Assembly (NCBI GenBank): GCA_937901285.1
Contig: CALCHI010000461.1
Coordinates: forward strand, 1 to 14,038
Direction: 5' to 3'
DNA from: UBA8437 sp003445035
GTDB lineage: Bacteria; Planctomycetota; Planctomycetia; Planctomycetales; Planctomycetaceae
DNA length: 14,038 bases
Below the pieces are notes generated by a model. The model saw only the letters and a program-made list of their open reading frames with translations. It did no database searches and was not told the DNA's origin. A program made the position numbers and the translations under genes. Shown here piece after piece: positions 8,091-14,038 of the stretch. Each line of letters opens with the position of its first letter. Position 1 is the first letter of the stretch.

Positions 8091-9578
8091 TTACCGCCGA
8101 GACCGGGTCGTGGGCTTACGATCCCACGGCTGCGGTGCTGTCGGCGAATAGCGAGGCCGCGGATCACGTTTCGGGAACCCGGCGATGACGCGGGCGAATT
8201 TCCTGATTGCGGCAACGTGTTCCGGTTCTCGACTGCCAACCAGGTTCGTCGCTTCCTCGGGATCGTTGGCCAGGTCAACCAGCCGCGTAACCCGTCCCGC
8301 TTCGACCAGGACCTTGAAGCGTTTGTCCCTGAGCACCCGATCGGTATAGACCTGTGTTGGCCGGACCCCCTTTTCGTCGAGCACAGCAGCCCCTCGGCCC
8401 ATGGACAGAATCCACGAACGGGGGCCCTCCTTCTTCTTTCCCAGGAGAACCGGCGCAATCGACTGCCCGTCAACAACAAGGTCCCCGGGAAGATCGACTC
8501 CTGCCAATTCAGCAAAGGTTGGCAGCATGTCGGTGAAATCGATCAACGTGTGATTGACCGCGCCGGCAGGCACAGTCCCGGGACAGTTCACGATGAAAGG
8601 CTGCCAGGGACCGTTTTCGGTCAGCAACGCCTTCCCCCCACGCACAACGCGAACCCCAGAGGCCACCTGCATCCGAGCCCGAAACCGTTTGCTCGTCCCG
8701 TTGTCGGTAGTAAAGATCACGATCGTACGGCGGCGAATGTCGAGTTGGTCGAGAGTCGTCACCAGCCGACCGACAATGCGATCGGTGTAACGGACCATCG
8801 CCTTGTGCTTCTCCAATCGCGTCCTGGCTTGCGGGTCTGCCGGCGTGTGCACCTGCGGGCCGTGAGTCAACACCATCGGAAAATACAGCAACATCGGCTG
8901 ACGTCGATGGCGTCGCATGAAATCCACCAGGAAGTCGGTGTACACATCGGGCCCGAACCGCTCCTTGTGCGTCCGGCTCCGCTCTCCACTGGAAAACACA
9001 TACGGATCCCAGTACCGACGTCCGCTGGGAGGGTTTTGGCCTTCGTAACCGGTCCACATACACCACTCATCAAAGCCGTGCTCTTTCAGTACCCCGGGCT
9101 GAACCCGAAAATCATTGATCTGCCACTTCCCGGCGATCGCGGTCGCGTATCCGCCGCCACGGAGCAGCCGAGCAAATGTCACGTTCTGCCCCGGGTCGAA
9201 ATGACATCCCGCGCCCCAGCGAGGAACGTCCCAGTGGTTGCACCAGCCATGGCGAAACGGGTACTGACCGGTCAGTAACGTGACGCGGGTCGGAGTACAC
9301 TGCGGCATCGAGTAAGCGTTCGTGAACCGCATGCCGCCACGGGCCAAGGCGTCAATATGGGGCGTCTTCAATTCCAGCCCGCCGTAGCAACTGATCCACT
9401 CCGGCCCCAGGTCGTCAACCATGATGAACAGGATGTTCGGACGGGACACCTCCGCCGACGCCTGGACGGGCAGCAGCAGTCCAATCGGAAGGATCGCCCA
9501 AAGGGTCACCATCTCCAGGGGGTTCATCAGCGACTCGCGAAGTCGCTTCAGGCTGTGACGTTCGATGTTGTCCAACAC
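8091..9578 (-). CDS. Exported type I sulfatase (CTPTR active site), probable GTG start
   Basis: The gene encodes a 495-aa arylsulfatase-type enzyme. Counting from the GTG, it shows the metal-binding pair FIMVDDLGPEW (D55, D56), the formylglycine motif CTPTRVTLLTGQYP (C94, P96, R98), GKW (150-152), LTHGPQ with H239, TTDNGT (D292, N293) and RGGK (K316), so the known catalytic residues are all present. A hydrophobic stretch (about 24-42) ending in QASA marks a signal peptide behind a long charged n-region. The frame is open to 9644, but that region overlaps the upstream terminator. GTG at 9578 sits 5 nt after a perfect GGAGGAG (7 nt from its GGAGG core), so it is preferred. TTG 9575, ATG 9596 (weak GGGAAG upstream) and ATG 9527 (no ribosome site) are alternatives; all leave the catalytic domain unchanged. 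The sulfated substrate cannot be read from sequence. The terminator upstream suggests its own promoter or read-through transcription. Confidence 0.92.
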   Translation of the reverse strand: MLDNIERHSLKRLRESLMNPLEMVTLWAILPIGLLLPVQASAEVSRPNILFIMVDDLGPEWISCYGGLELKTPHIDALARGGMRFTNAYSMPQCTPTRVTLLTGQYPFRHGWCNHWDVPRWGAGCHFDPGQNVTFARLLRGGGYATAIAGKWQINDFRVQPGVLKEHGFDEWCMWTGYEGQNPPSGRRYWDPYVFSSGERSRTHKERFGPDVYTDFLVDFMRRHRRQPMLLYFPMVLTHGPQVHTPADPQARTRLEKHKAMVRYTDRIVGRLVTTLDQLDIRRRTIVIFTTDNGTSKRFRARMQVASGVRVVRGGKALLTENGPWQPFIVNCPGTVPAGAVNHTLIDFTDMLPTFAELAGVDLPGDLVVDGQSIAPVLLGKKKEGPRSWILSMGRGAAVLDEKGVRPTQVYTDRVLRDKRFKVLVEAGRVTRLVDLANDPEEATNLVGSREPEHVAAIRKFARVIAGFPKRDPRPRYSPTAPQPWDRKPTTRSRR

Positions 9579-9583
9579 GGTCG

Positions 9584-9590
9584 CTCCTCC
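9584..9590 (-). promoter_or_regulatory. Ribosome binding site GGAGGAG that decides the sulfatase start
   Basis: The minus strand reads GGAGGAG, five bases before a GTG (9578) and eight before a TTG (9575). It is the strongest Shine-Dalgarno sequence seen in the window and argues against the upstream ATG codons at 9596 and 9644. The ATG at 9527 has no comparable site. Confidence 0.65.
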
Positions 9591-9610
9591 GGTCATGCAT
9601 CTTCCCGGCA

Positions 9611-9654
9611 GGACAAAAAAATAACAGGAGGGCATGGAAACCATGCCCTCCTGT
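9611..9654 (-). terminator. Rho-independent terminator of the small cytochrome gene
   Basis: A perfect 14-bp inverted repeat (arms 9624-9637 and 9641-9654) encloses a 3-nt loop. On the minus strand the stem is followed directly by TATTTTTTTGTCC (9623-9611), a classical U-tract. It begins 32 nt after the stop codon of the 124-aa gene and separates it from the sulfatase gene on the same strand. It is the only textbook intrinsic terminator I found here. Confidence 0.93.
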
Positions 9655-9686
9655 CAGGATTCAGTGCTCACTAAGAGCAATGGCGA

Positions 9687-10061
9687 CTACTTCTTCGCAG
9701 GCGTGGCGGGCAGCTTGCCAGCCTTCAGGCGATCACCGTAGGTCTTCTTTTCCTTCTTATCCTTCGAAACCTTGACCTTTTCGGTCTTGGTCAGGGCTTC
9801 GACGATCTTCGCCACGACCTTGCAGTTCTTCTTCGGAATCGACTTCTGCAGTGCGACGCCGTAGTCGTTGCGGGGCTTGCCCTTTTCGCCAGCCTTCTTT
9901 TTGCGATGGCAGACGTTGCACTTGGCCTTCTTGGCCGCAGTCACCTTCTTGTACTTCGACAGAAACGCCTTCTGATACTGAGGACGTGCATCAGCTTCCG
10001 TGGCGGCCACGAAGGCGATCGCCAATACCAACACACCACTGAGAGTAAATAGCTTGTTCAT
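9687..10061 (-). CDS. Small lysine-rich exported protein with one c-type heme motif
   Basis: The 124-aa protein has a Sec signal peptide (hydrophobic residues 8-20, cleavage after EADA at about 26). The mature part of about 98 aa carries a single CNVCH heme-attachment motif (C48, C51, H52), RNDYGVAL (64-71), and a C-terminal TYGDRLKAGKLPA (107-119). About 29 of the 98 mature residues are lysine, almost all encoded by AAG, so the protein is strongly cationic. It contains no methionine after M1 and no histidine except H52, so the distal heme ligand is not the usual Met or His; C80 and lysines are the remaining candidates. Its pattern is reminiscent of small heme-motif proteins of Planctomycetota (recalled). 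A role as periplasmic electron carrier is inferred. GGGAGA (10074-10069) seven bases upstream supports the ATG. A candidate promoter and a strong terminator frame it as a monocistronic, possibly highly expressed gene. Confidence 0.88.
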   Translation of the reverse strand: MNKLFTLSGVLVLAIAFVAATEADARPQYQKAFLSKYKKVTAAKKAKCNVCHRKKKAGEKGKPRNDYGVALQKSIPKKNCKVVAKIVEALTKTEKVKVSKDKKEKKTYGDRLKAGKLPATPAKK

Positions 10062-10184
10062 CCAGATGTCTCCCGATTCACATGATCCCGTTGAGTCGCC
10101 GGCCCGTCCGAAACCACTTCGGAAACCAGTTGCGTCGCGCAGGCAAGCTGGGCGACGTTTGCCGTCTCGGTCATATCAACGATT

Positions 10185-10213
10185 ATTTGATTGATTCGAG
10201 CCCCGACTGTCAA
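10185..10213 (-). promoter_or_regulatory. Candidate sigma-70-like promoter for the small cytochrome gene
   Basis: On the minus strand a perfect TTGACA (10213-10208) is followed after 17 nt by TCAAAT (10190-10185, 4/6 match to TATAAT), in a locally AT-rich patch of an otherwise GC-rich sequence. This would give a leader of roughly 115 nt before the ATG at 10061. An inverted repeat ATCAA (10175-10179) / TTGAT (10187-10191) overlaps the -10 box and could be an operator. No experimental support. Confidence 0.45.
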
Positions 10214-10303
10214 CCGAACTGTGGCACTAGCCGTATTGGAGAACTGAACGGTTCTGCCTAAAGTGGGTAACTTCGGTCGACCGTCCGCCGCATCGTCAAC
10301 CCT

Positions 10304-10310
10304 TAGGAGA
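10304..10310 (+). promoter_or_regulatory. Ribosome binding site TAGGAGA for the third sulfatase
   Basis: TAGGAGA ends nine bases before the ATG at 10320. It favours that ATG over the in-frame GTG at 10263, which has no comparable site. Confidence 0.6.
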
Positions 10311-10319
10311 ACCGCACAA

Positions 10320-11663
10320 ATGGGCCTTTGTTTTCCTCGATTTGCGAGACGACAGTCCAGGATGGCTCTTCTCGGCCTGTTGCTGTTGACGCTGGCCACA
10401 ACGGCAATATCGACTTCGTGCTACGCAGCCCCGCCGAACGTGCTATTGATCATCTCCGACGACCAATCGTGGACCGATTTCGGCTTCATGGGCCATCCAG
10501 CGATTCGAACGCCACACATCGATCGCCTGGCACGACAATCTGCCGTGTTTCCTCATGGCTACGTGCCCAGCAGTCTCTGTCGCCCCAGCCTGGCAACGAT
10601 GGTCACGGGGCTTTATCCGCACCAACACGGGATCACCGGGAATGACCCACCCCGCGGGACCGATCGGGGCAAAATGCTCAAGCACATCCGGGCACACCCC
10701 ACGTTGCCTCGCTGGCTCGCCGCGAAGGGCTTTCGAAGCCTTCAGACGGGCAAGTGGTGGGAGGGCCATCCACGCCTCGCTGGATTCACCGATGCAATGA
10801 CTCACGGTGATCCGAAACGCGGTGGCCGCCACGGGGACCTGGGCCTGAAGATAGGCCGGACCGGGTTGGAGCCGATCTTTCAATTCATCGAGGACTGTGG
10901 AGAGACTCCTTTCTTTATCTGGTATGCCCCTTTCCTCCCCCACACGCCTCATAATCCGCCACAGCGACTGCTGGACCGCTATCGTGCCAAGGACAGGCCC
11001 ATCGCGTTATCCCGTTACTACGCCATGTGCACCTGGTTCGACGAAACCTGCGGACAGTTGCTCGACCACCTGGACCGCAAACAACTCAGTGACAACACCC
11101 TTGTCCTGTTCGTCGTGGACAACGGCTGGATCCAGCGGACACCACAGACCGAGGTCCCCAAGGGATGGCGTTTCCGTTTCGCCCCCGGGTCGAAACGTTC
11201 CCCCAACGAAGGTGGCGTGCGGACACCGATCATGGTTCGTTGGCCCGGCCATATCAAACCCGGTACCCGACAGGCCCTGGCCAGCAGCATCGACCTGGCC
11301 CCCACAATTCTGGCCGCCACCGGCGTACGCCCCAAGAAGAAGCTTCCCGGCCTTGACCTGATCACCCTGGCTGGCCAACCCCCGGACGCGCAAGCGACTC
11401 GCAAGACGATCTACGGTGAGATTTTCGCTCACGACGTGGCCGACATCGACCGCCCATCGGCCAGTCTTCAGTACCGTTGGCTACGACATGGTGCATGGAA
11501 GCTGATTTCTCAAGCCGGCTCGAGCACTCCCCAACTCTTCAATCTTGGCAACGATCCGCACGAGATCCGAGACCTGGCCGGAGGCCAGTCGAACCGCACC
11601 TCTCGCATGCAACAACTGCTGGACGACTGGTGGCATCCCTCACGCCGCCAGTCACGCCCCTGA
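10320..11663 (+). CDS. Exported sulfatase-family protein with variant CRPSL active-site motif
   Basis: The 447-aa protein begins with a basic n-region containing RRQSR (10-14), a hydrophobic core (15-30) and a cleavage site near CYAA, so it is exported; the Arg pair gives only a weak Tat-like match. Sulfatase fold markers are present: LLIISDDQSW (D47, D48), FLPHTPH (H208), VVDNGW (D267, N268) and GSKRSPNEGGVRTP (K292). The formylglycine motif reads C87-R88-P89-S90-L91-A92-T93, followed by TGLYPHQHG. The Cys and Pro are kept, but the fifth residue is Leu where family members normally have Arg, and an Arg sits one residue after the Cys. GKWWEGHP replaces the common GKWHLG. It may be an active subtype with rearranged active-site contacts, or altered in substrate or activity. 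Its stop codon overlaps the 3' end of the opposing GlnE-like gene by 12 nt. Confidence 0.9.
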   Translation: MGLCFPRFARRQSRMALLGLLLLTLATTAISTSCYAAPPNVLLIISDDQSWTDFGFMGHPAIRTPHIDRLARQSAVFPHGYVPSSLCRPSLATMVTGLYPHQHGITGNDPPRGTDRGKMLKHIRAHPTLPRWLAAKGFRSLQTGKWWEGHPRLAGFTDAMTHGDPKRGGRHGDLGLKIGRTGLEPIFQFIEDCGETPFFIWYAPFLPHTPHNPPQRLLDRYRAKDRPIALSRYYAMCTWFDETCGQLLDHLDRKQLSDNTLVLFVVDNGWIQRTPQTEVPKGWRFRFAPGSKRSPNEGGVRTPIMVRWPGHIKPGTRQALASSIDLAPTILAATGVRPKKKLPGLDLITLAGQPPDAQATRKTIYGEIFAHDVADIDRPSASLQYRWLRHGAWKLISQAGSSTPQLFNLGNDPHEIRDLAGGQSNRTSRMQQLLDDWWHPSRRQSRP

Positions 11664-14038
11664 CGGATCCAATCGGGCCGACAGCTCTTCAACCAGGCTC
11701 GCATGCCGGTCGATCTCCGCGGCCAGCCCGTCTGGGTTGCCGTCGATTTCGAGACGCCGGGCCAAGAATGTGAATTCCGGCGTCTCGCTTGGAGGTACCG
11801 CGAGGTCTCGCGCATCGCCCCGGACGACCCTCAACGCGTCAATCAACCGGCGATGAAACACGTAAGCCTCCCGGAGATGTCCCCACGTCTCCTCGTCAAC
11901 AAGTTGCCGGTCATGCAGTGCATCGATGGCCTCCAGCGTATTGGTGGTTCGAACTTCAAAGAACCGATGCCCGTGTTCCAACTGCAAGCCCTGGACGAGA
12001 TATTCGCAATCGACCAGCCCCCCGGGACTCAACTTCGCGTTGAACGTACCGGCTCGAACCAACTGCCGCACTTGCCGATCCCGCATGGCACGCATCGCTG
12101 CGACATCAAAAACGTCGTCACTGTAAATCCATGAATCCCTGAGGCTTTCCAGTTCATCGCCGAGGCCCCGATCACCGGCCACAGTCCGCAACTTGACCAG
12201 CGCCTGCCGCTCAAACGGCCACGCCGGCCCCTCGCCCTGGTAATAAGTTGTGAACGCCGCCAGCGAACTCGCCAAGGGACCCGCCTGGCCATGCGGCCGC
12301 AGCCTCAGATCCAACTCGAACACGCCGGCCCGATCCGAACGAATTGTCGTCAGCAAACGCTCGATGACCCGGCAATAAAACTCCGACGCGGATACGACGC
12401 GGGGCGAGGCCTCAACACCGGCATCGTCGTAAACGCACACCAGTTCAATATCGGAGGCGAATCCCAGTTCACGTCCACCGAACTTCCCGAGGCCGACAAC
12501 CGCCATCCGACCTGGCGGATCGACGCCGAGCTTGTCACTGACTTCCTGGCAACACAGATCCACGGCCTGTGCCACAACGCACTCGGCCACGTGTCCAAGT
12601 TCTCGGGAGAACTGGCCAAACTCACGGTCCGGCCACAGGATGTGCCGCATGTCCGCCGCGAACATCTCGCGGTCCTTGAACACGTTCAGACGTCGAACCC
12701 GATCCTCGCGGCCATCACACTCAACCAGTTGACCAGACAGGACTTTGGCGAGTTCCGACGGGGACGGGGCCTGGCTGGCCGCTTCAACGTCGTCCAGCAA
12801 AGGAAACAGCGTTTCGTGCTGCAACCTGAGAAAATCCTGCCACAGAAACTCTCTGACCCCAAGCACCCGAGCCAACGTCGACAGCACTTCGGGTTTCTCC
12901 AGGGTCGCCACGCTGGCGGACCAATCGTCCTGTTCCAGCAGCGTCGAGAGCAACTCTCGGAATTGACGCAATGCGAACAACGGATTCGGAGACTTTGGCA
13001 ACAGGTGTGTGAAGTGCTTGGTCAGCACGACCACCGTCTTCAACTCCTGTATCCGCTTCGGATCGGTCAATTTGTTTCCGGCCGAATCGACCACATCCAA
13101 CCGATCTCTTACCCGCTGTCCCCGGGTCTCGATCACCACTCGCCGGACCAGGATTCCTGCCAGGGAGAGTGCGTGCGTACAACCATAAAGGAATGCGACC
13201 GTGTCATCGGCACGAATCGTCAACACGGTCACCTCGTCGGAGGAGTCGTTATCAATGTCGATCTCTACCGGCAGCAGACTGCCGCTAACATCCGCGACCC
13301 GTGACACGCTACGTGCCACCTGCTCCGTCAATCCCGACAGGGCCTCCTCACGTTTCCCCTCAGCGGACGCCTCGACGAATTCGATCAGATCACCGTGGTA
13401 CCGCGACCACAACACGTCCCAGTTGCACCCTTCGGGAAGGCTCAACTCAAACGTGTCGACGCAACGGGACGGACCGCCCGGGACATCCAGCGTGAACGCG
13501 TGACCGTTGAGAATTTCGACTCCGTGAACAACCAGCAGGCCGCTGATTGCTGCCAACAGCCCTTGAGAGTCGAACGCGACCACCGTCAATTCTGCCCTGC
13601 CGTCCTCCAGCCAGACCGGCTCCACCATAGCCAAGCCAAAGCGGTCCAACTCCGCCAGCAAAGTCTCGTGCCGCGCGCGTTGGTCGGGCCCAAACACTTC
13701 CAGGTACAACGGTTCGTCGAACGACGTCATGTCGACAGAGCCGGAGTTATCGAACGTGTCACCGAGCACTCGATCGAACACCTCGCGGATCTCGCGGCAA
13801 TGCTCGGTGTAGTGTTTCACGAAAGGGCCGGCATCGTCGAAATCCAAACGCCTGGCAAGGTAGGACAACTCTCCTTCGTCCACCGGCAGGGCATGCACCT
13901 GCTTGTTGTGCATCAGTTGCAACGAGTGTTCGATCGCTCGCAACAGCAAGTACCCGGTCGAAAGCTTGCGGTACTCATCAGCCCGCAGACAGCCTGCGGC
14001 GGCCAGGGCTGTCAGCGACCGCAACGTGTTTGTCCCCA
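11652..14038 (-). CDS. glnE: GlnE-type glutamine synthetase adenylyltransferase with two internal ACT domains (5' partial)
   Basis: GlnE attaches AMP to, or removes it from, glutamine synthetase in the cytoplasm, tuning ammonia assimilation. The reading frame runs off the right edge; about 794 codons are visible, numbered here from the TTG at 14024. Residues 1-90 are the end of the first half, a helical GlnE/GlnD-type domain beginning with TNTL just upstream and including EHSLQLMHNKQVHALP. Residues about 145-195 and 264-325 are two ACT domains of GlnD type (FDSQGLLAAISGLLVVHGV; then GNKLTDPKRIQELK). The second nucleotidyltransferase domain follows, with GLGKFGGREL (511-520), SDIEL (524-528), LDLRLRPHGQAG (571-582) and FERQALVKLR (604-613). 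The C-terminal helical domain has KLSPGGLVDCEYLVQ (664-678) and a second TNTL (694-697) that parallels the first half. Usual GlnE proteins lack ACT domains. The first nucleotidyltransferase domain must lie outside the window. A divergent GlnE/GlnD relative is the alternative. Confidence 0.88.
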   Translation of the reverse strand, partial: GTNTLRSLTALAAAGCLRADEYRKLSTGYLLLRAIEHSLQLMHNKQVHALPVDEGELSYLARRLDFDDAGPFVKHYTEHCREIREVFDRVLGDTFDNSGSVDMTSFDEPLYLEVFGPDQRARHETLLAELDRFGLAMVEPVWLEDGRAELTVVAFDSQGLLAAISGLLVVHGVEILNGHAFTLDVPGGPSRCVDTFELSLPEGCNWDVLWSRYHGDLIEFVEASAEGKREEALSGLTEQVARSVSRVADVSGSLLPVEIDIDNDSSDEVTVLTIRADDTVAFLYGCTHALSLAGILVRRVVIETRGQRVRDRLDVVDSAGNKLTDPKRIQELKTVVVLTKHFTHLLPKSPNPLFALRQFRELLSTLLEQDDWSASVATLEKPEVLSTLARVLGVREFLWQDFLRLQHETLFPLLDDVEAASQAPSPSELAKVLSGQLVECDGREDRVRRLNVFKDREMFAADMRHILWPDREFGQFSRELGHVAECVVAQAVDLCCQEVSDKLGVDPPGRMAVVGLGKFGGRELGFASDIELVCVYDDAGVEASPRVVSASEFYCRVIERLLTTIRSDRAGVFELDLRLRPHGQAGPLASSLAAFTTYYQGEGPAWPFERQALVKLRTVAGDRGLGDELESLRDSWIYSDDVFDVAAMRAMRDRQVRQLVRAGTFNAKLSPGGLVDCEYLVQGLQLEHGHRFFEVRTTNTLEAIDALHDRQLVDEETWGHLREAYVFHRRLIDALRVVRGDARDLAVPPSETPEFTFLARRLEIDGNPDGLAAEIDRHASLVEELSARLDPSGA

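Larger units (their letters stand above)
10062..10319. other. Divergent intergenic region, 258 nt, no gene seen
   Basis: This region lies between the divergent starts of the small cytochrome gene and the third sulfatase. I see no convincing coding sequence. It holds the minus-strand promoter candidate. On the plus strand, TTGGAG (10236-10241) is 17 nt before TAAAGT (10259-10264), a weak promoter candidate for the sulfatase. A perfect inverted repeat, AGAAC-6 nt-GTTCT (10240-10255), falls between those two boxes, in an operator-like position. Confidence 0.4.

Noticed and set aside
8079..9278. A long open frame (399 codons) on the plus strand opposite the CTPTR sulfatase
   Set aside because: It overlaps the end of the preceding sulfatase, has no recognisable domain and mirrors a complete sulfatase on the minus strand.
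9579..9644. Upstream ATG starts for the CTPTR sulfatase at 9644 and 9596
   Set aside because: The 9644 start lies within the terminator hairpin. The 9596 start has only a weak GGGAAG upstream, and the strong ribosome site GGAGGAG lies downstream of both.
10263..10319. In-frame GTG start at 10263 for the third sulfatase
   Set aside because: It has no ribosome site, while the ATG at 10320 follows TAGGAGA and leads straight into a signal peptide.
1..14038. A defence system, CRISPR array, transposon or prophage
   Set aside because: I saw no regularly spaced repeats, transposase, integrase, nuclease or phage genes on either strand, and every large frame is explained by metabolic or exported proteins.

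Overview
The window looks like a chromosomal segment of a Planctomycetota bacterium, probably a marine one. The grounds are high GC, a dense set of exported type I sulfatases, a very large exported PQQ-like propeller protein with a methyltransferase-like N-terminus and LamG-like C-terminus, a sugar-dehydrogenase/diheme cytochrome fusion, and a small lysine-rich CxxCH protein. This assignment rests on gene content and remembered families, not on a search.

Layout, left to right: (1) 47-3973 (+), exported MTase-like/PQQ-propeller/LamG protein of 1308 aa. (2) 3993-6365 (-), exported glucose/sorbosone dehydrogenase-like domain fused to a diheme cytochrome c module, 790 aa. (3) 6520-8082 (+), sulfatase with a CQPTR active site and a very basic insertion. 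(4) 8091-9578 (-), sulfatase with a CTPTR active site, probably starting at GTG. (5) 9611-9654, a strong intrinsic terminator on the minus strand, serving (6) 9687-10061 (-), a lysine-rich monoheme cytochrome-like protein. (7) 10320-11663 (+), a sulfatase whose active-site motif reads CRPSL, with Leu where Arg is expected. (8) 11652-14038 (-), the 3' part of a GlnE-type glutamine synthetase adenylyltransferase, carrying two GlnD-like ACT domains between its two halves. Its 5' end lies beyond the window.

Strands run +,-,+,-,-,+,-, so there is no classical operon. Convergent neighbours are packed tail to tail (gaps of 19 and 8 nt, then a 12-nt overlap). Divergent starts share two intergenic regions, 6366-6519 and 10062-10319. 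No stretch over 300 nt lacks a gene. I saw no tRNA, rRNA, CRISPR array or insertion sequence.

Functionally, seven of the eight genes encode exported proteins. They fit work on sulfated polysaccharides: desulfation by three sulfatases, oxidation of sugar-like substrates by the dehydrogenase-cytochrome fusion, and possible electron transfer by small c-type cytochromes. That link is inference from co-location. The eighth gene is cytoplasmic nitrogen control. Its GlnE-ACT architecture is the most unusual feature here, because it suggests direct amino-acid sensing by the enzyme that modifies glutamine synthetase.
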